Below, in pieces: positions 21,000 through 28,286 of a DNA stretch of 29,627 nucleotides. The DNA lies in the IMG/VR virus record IMGVR_UViG_3300024327_001041, positions 1 to 29,627 of that record, one strand, 5' to 3'. The notes beneath the pieces were generated by a model. That model ran no database searches. It had not been told where the DNA came from and was given only the letters and a program-made list of their open reading frames with translations. The stretch is from a virus. Position 1 is the stretch's first letter. Each line of letters starts with the position of its first letter. The translations under genes and the position numbers were made by a program.

Positions 21000-21597
21000 T
21001 ATAGTTCTCCTTTTTAATTTTTAGTTTCTTACCAATTTCTTTGAAAACGTCTTTTGCCAGTCTAGCATTTTTCGTCATAAGTCCTTCCTTGAACTTGCCA
21101 AACCTGTCTTTAATAACAAACTCACGCATCTTAGAACCAGACATACCAGAAACACCCTCAGCGTCTGGGTCACGATCTCCTGCGGAGACAACTGAAAAAT
21201 CTTTTATATTATCAAGGTCACTATCAACATATTTACTCATATTCTTTTTGAATTCGTTTACCCGATCACTACCAACTACGAAAACAACTTTCTCAAACTT
21301 ATCATTATTTAATTTATCTAATACATCAAAGGGTGTCTTTATAGATGTATCAGTATTTATAACATTGCCAAAAACATCTTTCAATACTTTCACTTTCATT
21401 TTGAATGACAAAGGATTCTTTTTACTATCTTCGGTCTTTGAAGGAAATATCATAGCTGTTGCTTTTTCTTTCTTTGCAACACTAACGACTTTAGCAATAA
21501 GTTTGCCGTGTCCAACAGTAGGGGGATTCATCCTACCGAAAGAGAATACAGCTGTATTACCTTTTGCTTCGTTTATGAATTTCCTGTATGTTTTCAT
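20980..21597 (-). CDS. capsid-targeted nucleotidyltransferase (NMNAT/cytidylyltransferase superfamily)
   Basis: Residues 1-11 (MKTYRKFINE/A) match the T4 internal-protein capsid-targeting leader, with gp21-type cleavage expected after Glu10. The mature part is a nucleotidylyltransferase: FGRMNPPTVGHGKL carries the (T/H)xGH motif (Thr27-Val-Gly-His30), and MSGSKMRE (152-159) is the SxTxxR-like motif. The superfamily adenylates NMN or similar substrates. The protein would be packaged in the head and enter the host with DNA, perhaps altering NAD or nucleotide pools from the first minute. Length 205. ATGA overlap with the gene upstream. Confidence 0.85.
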   Translation of the reverse strand: MKTYRKFINEAKGNTAVFSFGRMNPPTVGHGKLIAKVVSVAKKEKATAMIFPSKTEDSKKNPLSFKMKVKVLKDVFGNVINTDTSIKTPFDVLDKLNNDKFEKVVFVVGSDRVNEFKKNMSKYVDSDLDNIKDFSVVSAGDRDPDAEGVSGMSGSKMREFVIKDRFGKFKEGLMTKNARLAKDVFKEIGKKLKIKKENYNASISM

Positions 21598-21956
21598 TTT
21601 ACTTTTTTAATCCAATCGTTTATTTTCTTAACTACATCCTTTGCGGATTTAATCTTTGACTTGCGTAATCTTTTTGTGTCAAACTTATAACTCATCTGAA
21701 ACATTTCCAGAGTACCATCACGGTCAACTCTCAAGTTTGCGTGACGGGAGTTATGCCATTCAGTACCACCTTTACTTGCTTCTTTGTCCATAGAAAATTT
21801 AACCATCAATGAAACTCTATCTTCACCACCAAGAGTCGATATCTGGATATGGACAACAGGAGCTTTAATACCCTTCTCAATTTCTTTCTTCCAATCCTCT
21901 ATATCACTCATATCAAAATATGAGGCTTCTGTCATCAACTCTTTGTATGTTTTCAT
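21594..21956 (-). CDS. capsid-targeted internal protein, 120 aa
   Basis: Leader MKTYKELMTE/A (cleavage expected after Glu10). Mature domain: VVHIQISTLGGEDRVSLMVK, EWHNSRHANLRVDRDGTLEM, then a basic helical tail (RLRKSKIKSAKDVVKK). Looks like a compact alpha/beta protein; no family recognised. Small, basic and packaged proteins of this kind in T4 (IPI) protect phage DNA by blocking host restriction enzymes. Coupled to both neighbours by ATGA overlaps. Confidence 0.7.
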   Translation of the reverse strand: MKTYKELMTEASYFDMSDIEDWKKEIEKGIKAPVVHIQISTLGGEDRVSLMVKFSMDKEASKGGTEWHNSRHANLRVDRDGTLEMFQMSYKFDTKRLRKSKIKSAKDVVKKINDWIKKVK

Positions 21957-22204
21957 TTTTTTATAACCTTTGATTTCTTGAGATTTTTGCCTGCCATTTT
22001 AGAAACTGCAATCGCCGTTGCGTTTTTCTCATTAGTTACTTCCCATTTTCCACTTTTGTCTGTAACATAATTGAAGACATATTCTTTACCATCAACCTTA
22101 GAAACAATCTGTGCTCCACCATGCATTGATGAATGTCTACCACCAACTATATCATCAAAGGTAGCTTCCTTTTTAGCTTCTAAGAATGTTATAAAGTTTT
22201 TCAT
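21953..22204 (-). CDS. capsid-targeted internal protein, 83 aa
   Basis: Leader MKNFITFLE/A, the short-spacing form with Glu at residue 9. Mature domain contains GGRHSSMHGGAQIVSKVDGK and YVFNYVTDKSGKWEV, beta-rich, and ends in a basic KNLKKSKVIKK tail. No family recognised. About 8 kDa after cleavage, a size typical of T4 internal proteins. ATGA overlaps on both sides. Confidence 0.68.
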   Translation of the reverse strand: MKNFITFLEAKKEATFDDIVGGRHSSMHGGAQIVSKVDGKEYVFNYVTDKSGKWEVTNEKNATAIAVSKMAGKNLKKSKVIKK

Positions 22205-22467
22205 TTTAGTTTCTTATAGTATTTGTTAATATTCTTGTACATCCAATCCATATCCTTTTGGGATGTACTGGATTTACTACGTTTCATAATCTTTTTAACT
22301 TCATCAACTTCATCTTCTGTACCAAAGAACTTAGCTAACATAAGATAATTTTCTGTATGAGCATTATTGTCTTCATTCTCTTTGTACTTCTTCATCAATT
22401 TTTTCTTATCTATCTTATCAGAGTACTTACCAAAACCTGCTTCCATAAAGGTTTTATAACTTTTCAT
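22201..22467 (-). CDS. capsid-targeted internal protein, 88 aa
   Basis: Leader MKSYKTFME/A (short form, Glu9). The mature part is basic and helical: KKLMKKYKENEDNNAHTENY, LMLAKFFGTEDEVDEVKKIM, WMYKNINKYYKKLK. No family recognised. ATGA overlap with the next gene; a one-base overlap with the previous one. Confidence 0.68.
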   Translation of the reverse strand: MKSYKTFMEAGFGKYSDKIDKKKLMKKYKENEDNNAHTENYLMLAKFFGTEDEVDEVKKIMKRSKSSTSQKDMDWMYKNINKYYKKLK

Positions 22468-22790
22468 TAGAACATCTCTCCATCTTGTGCTTCGATTTCG
22501 TCTTTGTATTCGTCAGCAAATTCCTGTGCAACTGCTTCCTTTTCCTGTTTGTTAAACTTAACGCCAGGAAATTCTTTTGCATATTTCTTTGCACCATCAT
22601 CTACAAGATACTTCCAAAGTTTAGGAGCTTTCTTATGGTCATACTTTCCAGACTTCATTTTCTTCTGGATGTTCTTGACAATAGGAATAAGCCTTTGTTT
22701 ATATAGTTGTGCATCATTGTCAATAAACAACTTGAGTTCAATGACCATATCTTTATCTACTGCTTCTATAAATGTCTTAAAGTTTTTCAT
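22467..22790 (-). CDS. capsid-targeted internal protein, 107 aa
   Basis: Leader MKNFKTFIE/A (short form, Glu9). Mature domain IELKLFIDNDAQLYKQRLIP, MKSGKYDHKKAPKLWKYLVD and DGAKKYAKEFPGVKF is a pattern I recognise as a small domain found alone in many phages, of unknown function; here it is fused to a head-targeting leader. Acidic C-terminus (DEIEAQDGEMF). Confidence 0.72.
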   Translation of the reverse strand: MKNFKTFIEAVDKDMVIELKLFIDNDAQLYKQRLIPIVKNIQKKMKSGKYDHKKAPKLWKYLVDDGAKKYAKEFPGVKFNKQEKEAVAQEFADEYKDEIEAQDGEMF

Positions 22791-23086
22791 TCTTCTTCCT
22801 CTTCTTCGGATTCATCTTCCTCTGTCTTAACTTTTTTACTTTTGCGACCATCACCACCAGCACATCGGCGTCTTTCTCCACCCTTCTTAATAAATTCTTT
22901 AACTAGTTCTTCTGCTTTCTCGTTATCACCCTTCCACTCTTTGTCAATCTCATTGAAAAACTTTTTCTTTTCTTCGTCTGACAAATCTTCTGGACTATCA
23001 ACTTTATACTTAGCTAACTTCTTATCAAAGAACTTTTGATACTCTTCTTTACTGCCTTCCGACATAAAACTTTTAAAAGCTTTCAT
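22787..23086 (-). CDS. capsid-targeted internal protein, 99 aa
   Basis: Leader MKAFKSFMSE/G (Glu10, Gly at P1'). The mature domain EEYQKFFDKKLAKYKVDSPE then DLSDEEKKKFFNEIDKEW is a small helical module I associate with marine T4-like phages. The tail is unusual: a Gly/Arg/Lys stretch (GGERRRCAGGDGRKSKKVK) followed by a pure acidic run of Glu with Asp and Ser. The opposite charges side by side could bind nucleic acid and then be displaced. Confidence 0.7.
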   Translation of the reverse strand: MKAFKSFMSEGSKEEYQKFFDKKLAKYKVDSPEDLSDEEKKKFFNEIDKEWKGDNEKAEELVKEFIKKGGERRRCAGGDGRKSKKVKTEEDESEEEEEE

Positions 23087-23313
23087 TTTGAATCCCCTTT
23101 ATATTCAGTATTATGAACTTTTTCCCAAGCATCTTTACCCTTATATCGTTTGCCCATATGAAATACATTTCGTCTTTGCCAAGCCATCGCACTCCGTGGA
23201 TTACACTTACATTGATACCTTACTTGTGCATCACACTTTCTACAAAATCTGGATTTAATAGATGTCGTTTCCTCTCCATTCTGTTGGACTTCCTTGTTCT
23301 CCACTTCCGTCAT
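23083..23313 (-). CDS. small zinc-binding protein, 76 aa
   Basis: Cys cluster FCRKCDAQVRYQCKC gives four Cys ligands for one zinc (CxxC...CxC). The remainder is basic (AWQRRNVFHMGKRYKGKDAW). Ribosome site AAGGAAAGTA before ATG 23313. It overlaps the preceding 84-aa gene by 59 bp in another frame and the next one by ATGA. No capsid leader. Function unknown. Confidence 0.65.
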   Translation of the reverse strand: MTEVENKEVQQNGEETTSIKSRFCRKCDAQVRYQCKCNPRSAMAWQRRNVFHMGKRYKGKDAWEKVHNTEYKGDSK

Positions 23314-23509
23314 TACTTTCCTTTTCTTTAAGTTTTAATAATTCTTTTCCTATATCTGTTAATCTATCATCACCATTAATAGTGAAATCTCTATCTCTTA
23401 TATCTTCAACTATTCTAGGATCATGTTCAAAACGATATTGGTCTTGTGTTTGATACTTGGCAATAAATCTATCTAGTATTCTTCTTAGCTCTAATAAATC
23501 TTCTAACAT
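23255..23509 (-). CDS. small helical protein, 84 aa
   Basis: Start set at ATG 23509 (MLEDLLELRRILDRFIAKYQ) behind TAAGGAGAATATT instead of 18 codons upstream. N-terminal amphipathic helix, then RIVEDIRDRDFTINGDDRLT and a C-terminal disordered acidic/Gly/Ser tail. The tail coincides with the 59-bp overlap into the zinc protein. Not recognised. Confidence 0.6.
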   Translation of the reverse strand: MLEDLLELRRILDRFIAKYQTQDQYRFEHDPRIVEDIRDRDFTINGDDRLTDIGKELLKLKEKESNDGSGEQGSPTEWRGNDIY

Positions 23510-23519
23510 AATATTCTCC

Positions 23520-24746
23520 TTACCAGTCCTTTTCGATGGTAAAATTTGCATGAGAAAACTCAAGTCTGTCTACTAACTTGACAGCACTACCGTCTTTAGC
23601 ATCAATTGCAACAAATCCTTCTGGAGCTGTTACTTTGAAACCATCAGGTGTTTTCAAAAATGTTCCAATACCTTTAATTGTTTCCAACTTTCTAATAACC
23701 ATTTCTTTTGCATCAAGGATACCCAAGTAAGTAGCCATAGTGAAATACAATTCGTCTTTGAATTTCTTTAAAGTCTTTTTAGATTCTTTCTGAATATCTT
23801 GATATACTTTTTTACCTTTATCTGATTTCTTTGAATCAATTTCCTTTGTCATCCTATCCATGTAATATGTTTCAAATTCTTTAACAAGTTTTTTCGTATC
23901 AGCAATCTTTGCACCAGCACGAATCTTAGTATTAAAAAAGATTTTCATAAATGGTGCTAGACCATGTTTAGAATTATCAGCAGTTTCTTTTGCCAACAGG
24001 TTTAAGAACTTCCCTGCTTTAGAAACTGCACCTTTAATTTGATTTATTTTTCCTTCAAGTTTCTTTGTTTCACTTGAAGTAAATGTAGCTGCGTTTGCAG
24101 TATTCAAGTATGCATCGTCAAACCAAACATTTTTGGTTTTCTTAAAATCACTTGCTGATACTCCAAATGAAGCAGATAATGAATCAATGCTGTTTCCTGT
24201 ATACTTCGTGTGCCATACAACTCCAAGATGTGCTTTTCTCATTTGAGAAGCTAAGTCACTATCTTCGGGTACAGCATAGGTGATAGTATTAGGCCCAAAA
24301 GTCAACATACTTTGTCCATCAATAGTTTGTTTCTTCAAATCACCTTTAGAAAACATAATGTCACCCTGATAGACTCCATCAGTTATTCCGAGTTCGGGTA
24401 AGTATTTCAATGCAAGTTTTATTTTATCTGAAGGCCCACCCGATCCGTGATTCGCACTTATATCTGCGTCTGTATAATTAATTTTGGGGGTCTTGTTAAA
24501 GAGTGATTTTATTGCAACGAAAAACTTTCCGTTCTCTGGATTGATACCAGCAAATATTGCTGGGGCTCCATCCCACTTTACAGTGATATTAGTTTTACTC
24601 TTTCCACCTGCCAACATATCGTTGAGTGAATTTAAAAACTCTATCGCTGTTTTCGCACCCTTAACACCATTGTTGATGATTTCATCTTCAAGGTGCTCCA
24701 TGTGCGTATTCTTTGCTTCGTTTATTATTTTTTTAAAAGATAACAT
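23520..24746 (-). CDS. capsid-targeted ligase-like protein (DUF6267-type), 408 aa
   Basis: Leader MLSFKKIINE/A (Glu10) indicates packaging. The mature protein holds NITVKWDGAPAIFAG: K57-W-D-G60 has the form of motif I (KxDG) of ATP-dependent ligases and cappers. EGFV (376-379) and VKLVDRLEF (Lys390) near the C-terminus resemble motifs IV and V. I remember the family as DUF6267, common in marine T4-like phages; the number is from memory. The long central helical region is unlike standard ligases. It could be a nucleic-acid ligase that seals DNA or RNA on entry, or a nucleotidyltransferase-fold protein of other function. Weak ribosome site; start overlaps the methyltransferase by 22 bp. Confidence 0.7.
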   Translation of the reverse strand: MLSFKKIINEAKNTHMEHLEDEIINNGVKGAKTAIEFLNSLNDMLAGGKSKTNITVKWDGAPAIFAGINPENGKFFVAIKSLFNKTPKINYTDADISANHGSGGPSDKIKLALKYLPELGITDGVYQGDIMFSKGDLKKQTIDGQSMLTFGPNTITYAVPEDSDLASQMRKAHLGVVWHTKYTGNSIDSLSASFGVSASDFKKTKNVWFDDAYLNTANAATFTSSETKKLEGKINQIKGAVSKAGKFLNLLAKETADNSKHGLAPFMKIFFNTKIRAGAKIADTKKLVKEFETYYMDRMTKEIDSKKSDKGKKVYQDIQKESKKTLKKFKDELYFTMATYLGILDAKEMVIRKLETIKGIGTFLKTPDGFKVTAPEGFVAIDAKDGSAVKLVDRLEFSHANFTIEKDW

Positions 24747-25864
24747 ATTTCATATTTTTCAAGGTGCATATTGTTTTTAGTAATTTCTTTAGGAGGCATG
24801 ATCTTAATTTCGTCAATAAGGTTAAATTTTTCCTGAGCAATATTTCTCATATCATTACCCATCTCATAACCTCTACAAAGTCTACCCATTACAAAACAAA
24901 ACAATCCGCCAGATTTTAAAACACTATTACATTCATTAACAGTTTTTCTCCAATACAAATCAAGCCATTCTTCGTATGTTTCATATAAAGAAGTTGACTG
25001 TAATTCACTTCCACCGTACAACTCTAAATCATAATACGGGGGACAAAAGAAAACTTTATCATATTCTTTATCTATAACATCCGTCATTTTTTCTGACGGT
25101 GTACAGAATGTTTTTAGTTCATAAGGTGAGCCATCAAACAAACCACCAGTATGAATATGTTTAAAAAGTTCTTCCGATGTTTTTAACACTTCTGGTTGAA
25201 CATCAACTATATGCAATGATGAATAATTTGTATTATCCTTTGTAGCTAATATAGGTGTTGCCCAAGATGCAGATGGAATAAGAACTTTTTGTTTTTTATT
25301 TTCTATATATTTATCAGTCTCATTTAATAAAGTTTTATATATAACAGGACTAAAAATTGACATCTGCCCTGTTATAGTTTTCATTGTTACAGTAAATGCC
25401 TCATAATCATATTTATATGAGTCTTTAAATACTGACGGCATTGTAAAAAACCGACACATCTTACCTTTTTCTAAAGCATCCTTATATGCTACTTTGATAC
25501 TCATTCCATCAAATGCTTTACAATCAAGAATACTCTCAAGATTTATATTTCTTATCAACCTAACATTATTAGGCTTCTGTTTAACTGAATTATTTTCAAT
25601 CTCTACAATATCAACAGGTTTAATTTCTTTATAAGACAATCTTTTATTAAAGTAATATTTCAATGGCTCATCATTATGAATAAAATCATAACACCATTTA
25701 TAAAAATTGTCTTTGGACTTTAAACTTATTACTCTAATATCATCAGATTTGAATTTATCCCATAAAATACCTATTTGCTTTGTTTGAAGAAAATCCTCAA
25801 AGGTTAATGGGTTTAAATCCTTTCTAATTATTTCAATAAAATCCTGCTCATTATATATTTTCAT
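24725..25864 (-). CDS. SAM-dependent DNA methyltransferase-like protein
   Basis: A 379-residue protein with FFCPPYYDLELYGG (Cys274-Pro-Pro-Tyr277), the motif IV of amino-methyltransferases with Cys in place of the usual Asp, Asn or Ser. LIPSASWATPILA (about 195-207) stands where the SAM-binding motif I is expected, and HIVDVQPEV (about 218) fits motif II. The PPY core is that of N6-adenine or N4-cytosine enzymes, but the changed first residue and divergent motif I leave activity uncertain. It starts MKIYNEQDFIEI without an E-A/G site, so it lacks the head leader although it sits inside the packaged-protein cluster. Confidence 0.75.
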   Translation of the reverse strand: MKIYNEQDFIEIIRKDLNPLTFEDFLQTKQIGILWDKFKSDDIRVISLKSKDNFYKWCYDFIHNDEPLKYYFNKRLSYKEIKPVDIVEIENNSVKQKPNNVRLIRNINLESILDCKAFDGMSIKVAYKDALEKGKMCRFFTMPSVFKDSYKYDYEAFTVTMKTITGQMSIFSPVIYKTLLNETDKYIENKKQKVLIPSASWATPILATKDNTNYSSLHIVDVQPEVLKTSEELFKHIHTGGLFDGSPYELKTFCTPSEKMTDVIDKEYDKVFFCPPYYDLELYGGSELQSTSLYETYEEWLDLYWRKTVNECNSVLKSGGLFCFVMGRLCRGYEMGNDMRNIAQEKFNLIDEIKIMPPKEITKNNMHLEKYEICYLLKK

Positions 25865-25880
25865 CTAAATCCTCAAATAA

Positions 25881-27233
25881 TTATTTTTCTTTTTTTGTAT
25901 GGCTGAAAATATGCCCGAACATTTCTTTCTTTTCTATATAGTTTCTAGCATAAAAAAGACCTTTTTTCTTCTTATCGGCTTTTGAACGAATTTGCAAAAA
26001 TTCTTTTCCATCCATTAAAATCCTAATTCTTGGTAACACAAAACCACCATCTCTAGGCTTAGAATCAATAAGTTCTGCTGTAAAATTATGTGCTTTTGCC
26101 AAAGATATAAGTTTTGCTTTTGTTTGTTTGAACGTATATGATTCAAATGTACCCTTATTCAAATGAACCATTTCTATATTTTCACCTAAAGTAGCATGAT
26201 TGATGATAGCTTTAAATAAGTTTGTTATAGAACTCATATCTTCTGTTTTAGTTGAAAAATCATTCTTAAATTGTTTAAGAGCAGTTTTATATACTAAATT
26301 AATAGCACCAGTAACATTACCTTTTTTTACAAGGTTTTCGTATTTTGTCTTTATTCCTGATATATCAATTCCAAAAGTGTCCCAAAGTTCAACAAAATTT
26401 GAAAACTTAGAACCACTAACTTGTCCGAATTGTCCAACTGCTCCGAATTTAAGTGACAAATTTAGTTTTCTAACAACAGTACTTCCATCAATTAAAGTTT
26501 TGACTTCAACATATATATCAGTCTTGGTTTTCTTTTGATCAGACAATCCATCAGCAACAACTTTTATCTCATCCAAAATACCATTAGATTTAAAATACTT
26601 TTCCCATTTCTCTACATTTTTTGACTTAGTATACGCATTAGCTGAAAGAAACATTTCATTTCTCAGTTCTTCAAGTTCTGGGTTAATCAAATCTGCAAAT
26701 GGTCTTTTGCCCATATTAATAGAAAGTTTAATTATATCTTTTACTTTATTATCAGTAGTTGTTGCCTTAATTTCTTTATTTAATTTTAGTTTATATAAGA
26801 TTTTGTTTAATGTTTTTTCTGTCATTGACTTGTCTGCAAACTTCATAAATATCATCGCTGCAAAAACTCCTTCAGCAACATCTCCCTGTTTGTCTATTTT
26901 TTTTTCACCCTTATTTGACACGCCAGGACTACCATCACCTGTATCTACAATATTACCTTTAATCTTATTTGCTTTTTTCCATCTATCAACTATTTTTTCA
27001 ATACGTTTCTGAATGTCTTGTCTTTTCTTTGGCCCACCAGAAAATCTTGCTTTAACATAGCCTTTTTCATTTCCAACCATAGGAAGTGGAAGTTTATTTG
27101 GCATATCTTTAAGTAACTTTAATAATTTTTTTAAAGCGTTCTTATCTAATTTACTCTTAAACTTATCAATTTCCTTGTTTGTAGTTAAAGGAACATCATA
27201 TGCTTCAGCAATAAATTTCTTAAACGGTTTCAT
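25881..27233 (-). CDS. capsid-targeted PD-(D/E)XK-like protein, 450 aa
   Basis: I start it at ATG 27233 so that it opens with the head-targeting leader MKPFKKFIAE/A; an in-frame ATG three codons upstream overlaps the previous stop and is equally possible. Middle region GDVAEGVFAAMIF (Glu121) followed by KTDIYVEV (Asp239) and LNLSLKFGAVGQFGQ (Lys262) has the order of a restriction-endonuclease-fold site, with Ser in place of the second acidic residue of (D/E)xK. It may be a nuclease delivered with the DNA, for example to attack the host chromosome or competitors, or an inactive DNA-binding relative. Very basic throughout. Confidence 0.65.
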   Translation of the reverse strand: MKPFKKFIAEAYDVPLTTNKEIDKFKSKLDKNALKKLLKLLKDMPNKLPLPMVGNEKGYVKARFSGGPKKRQDIQKRIEKIVDRWKKANKIKGNIVDTGDGSPGVSNKGEKKIDKQGDVAEGVFAAMIFMKFADKSMTEKTLNKILYKLKLNKEIKATTTDNKVKDIIKLSINMGKRPFADLINPELEELRNEMFLSANAYTKSKNVEKWEKYFKSNGILDEIKVVADGLSDQKKTKTDIYVEVKTLIDGSTVVRKLNLSLKFGAVGQFGQVSGSKFSNFVELWDTFGIDISGIKTKYENLVKKGNVTGAINLVYKTALKQFKNDFSTKTEDMSSITNLFKAIINHATLGENIEMVHLNKGTFESYTFKQTKAKLISLAKAHNFTAELIDSKPRDGGFVLPRIRILMDGKEFLQIRSKADKKKKGLFYARNYIEKKEMFGHIFSHTKKEK

Positions 27234-27238
27234 AGTTC

Positions 27239-27421
27239 TCATTTTCCAATTTTACACAATGGGCAATCATCCACGTTCAATGAACGAAACGGACACAATT
27301 TATAATGGTCAATATTTGTAGCTAATACTCTACTCAATAGAGAATATTCTCCAACCTCTTTATCTTCCTTTACTGCTTTCTCTGCTACTTCCGCAAACAT
27401 CTCTTTTATATCTTTACTCAT
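27239..27421 (-). CDS. small zinc-binding protein, 60 aa
   Basis: Helical acidic N-terminus (MSKDIKEMFAEVAEKAVKED) and a C-terminal Cys pattern LCPFRSLNVDDCPLCKIGK, which could bind zinc, possibly as a dimer. No ribosome site stronger than chance. It stands between the fibre-like gene and the packaged nuclease-like gene. Function unknown. Confidence 0.6.
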   Translation of the reverse strand: MSKDIKEMFAEVAEKAVKEDKEVGEYSLLSRVLATNIDHYKLCPFRSLNVDDCPLCKIGK

Positions 27422-27428
27422 ATAATAA

Positions 27429-27983
27429 TTAAATCTCTGTTAAATTAATCTTGTACTTCTTTCCTGATACATTATTCAAAAGATACATATCTTCAGCACC
27501 TTCTTGAAATGTCCAAGAACCTTTTGTACCATCAACACTATTACCATCACGCTTTGTATTGTCTAAATGTAAATCACCCGTTTTCAAATCTTGAACAACA
27601 ATAGCAGTTCCTTCAGCTTTGATAGTTGCACTATCACCCATGTAAATTGTATTGTCAGCAACATACATATCCCTAATCTTAAATTCAGCTGAACCTATAT
27701 CATAAGTATCATTTGCTGATGGTAAAATATGATTAGTGAATTTCTGATTATTCCAATCTAATGTGCCACCGAGCTGTGGGGTAGTATCTTCTACCAAATT
27801 ACTAATTCCACTTCCAGTAACACCAGTTAAATTACTACCGTCCAATGCTGGTAATGTAGCTGGAAATCTAGCGTCAGCAATTGTACCAGATAATTTACTA
27901 GCTGAAACACCAGAAATCATACCATCTGTAATCATAGTATTGTTTTTTACATATGAAAAAATATCTGCAACTTTTTTACTCAT
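27429..27983 (-). CDS. tail-fibre-like structural protein, 184 aa
   Basis: Contains fibre-type modules: LSGTIADARFPATLPALDGS, NLTGV, a PQLGGTLDWNNQKF block, and YDIGSAEFKIRDMYVADNT with IYMGDSATI, all seen in marine phage tail-fibre or other host-recognition proteins. It is short for a fibre and may be an accessory or tip-attached subunit. An exact TATAAATA late promoter lies 35 bp upstream, as expected for a structural gene. Confidence 0.78.
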   Translation of the reverse strand: MSKKVADIFSYVKNNTMITDGMISGVSASKLSGTIADARFPATLPALDGSNLTGVTGSGISNLVEDTTPQLGGTLDWNNQKFTNHILPSANDTYDIGSAEFKIRDMYVADNTIYMGDSATIKAEGTAIVVQDLKTGDLHLDNTKRDGNSVDGTKGSWTFQEGAEDMYLLNNVSGKKYKINLTEI

Positions 27984-28017
27984 TTATTTAACCTTTATTA
28001 TAATTAACTATTCTCTA

Positions 28018-28025
28018 TATTTATA
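28018..28025 (-). promoter_or_regulatory. T4-type late promoter
   Basis: Minus strand exact TATAAATA (28025-28018), 34 bp before the ATG of the fibre-like gene at 27983. Its position in the short intergenic gap and the structural nature of the gene support function. It could drive the whole packaged-protein island downstream. Confidence 0.75.
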
Positions 28026-28037
28026 AGACTTTTAAGG

Positions 28038-28259
28038 TTAGTTATAATTTTGTTTTACCAGAAATTCGGGTAATTTCCACTCAACCTTGTCTTTATCCAC
28101 ACTATAATGCCCTAAAGCACCACAAAAATTGCAATATTCAATACCTACATCATAATCCAAAGTAGTAGTATTTGCACGATGTTCACATAATGTCTTCATT
28201 ACAGGTTTTTCCTTAGTATCTTTATCAAACCAGCCATCTGAAATCGTTAAATCTTGCAT
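28038..28259 (-). CDS. small zinc-ribbon protein, 73 aa
   Basis: Cys/His ligands in LCEHRAN (Cys-x-His) and YCNFCGALGH (Cys-x2-Cys, with His), likely one zinc site. N-terminal MQDLTISDGWFDKDTKEKP and C-terminal VEWKLPEFLVKQNYN. Good ribosome site (AAGGAGAACTATT) and an exact late promoter 27 bp upstream. Function unknown. Confidence 0.7.
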   Translation of the reverse strand: MQDLTISDGWFDKDTKEKPVMKTLCEHRANTTTLDYDVGIEYCNFCGALGHYSVDKDKVEWKLPEFLVKQNYN

Positions 28260-28286
28260 AATAGTTCTCCTTGTGAGTTATAATAC

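Noticed and set aside
21041-21610. 189-residue plus-strand ORF
   Set aside because: Antisense to the nucleotidyltransferase gene, no ribosome site, composition is the mirror of Lys/Glu-rich coding sequence.
25829-25864. Capsid leader on the methyltransferase (MKIYNEQDFIEI)
   Set aside because: Begins similarly but lacks the E followed by A or G at position 9-11, so it is not counted in the leader family.
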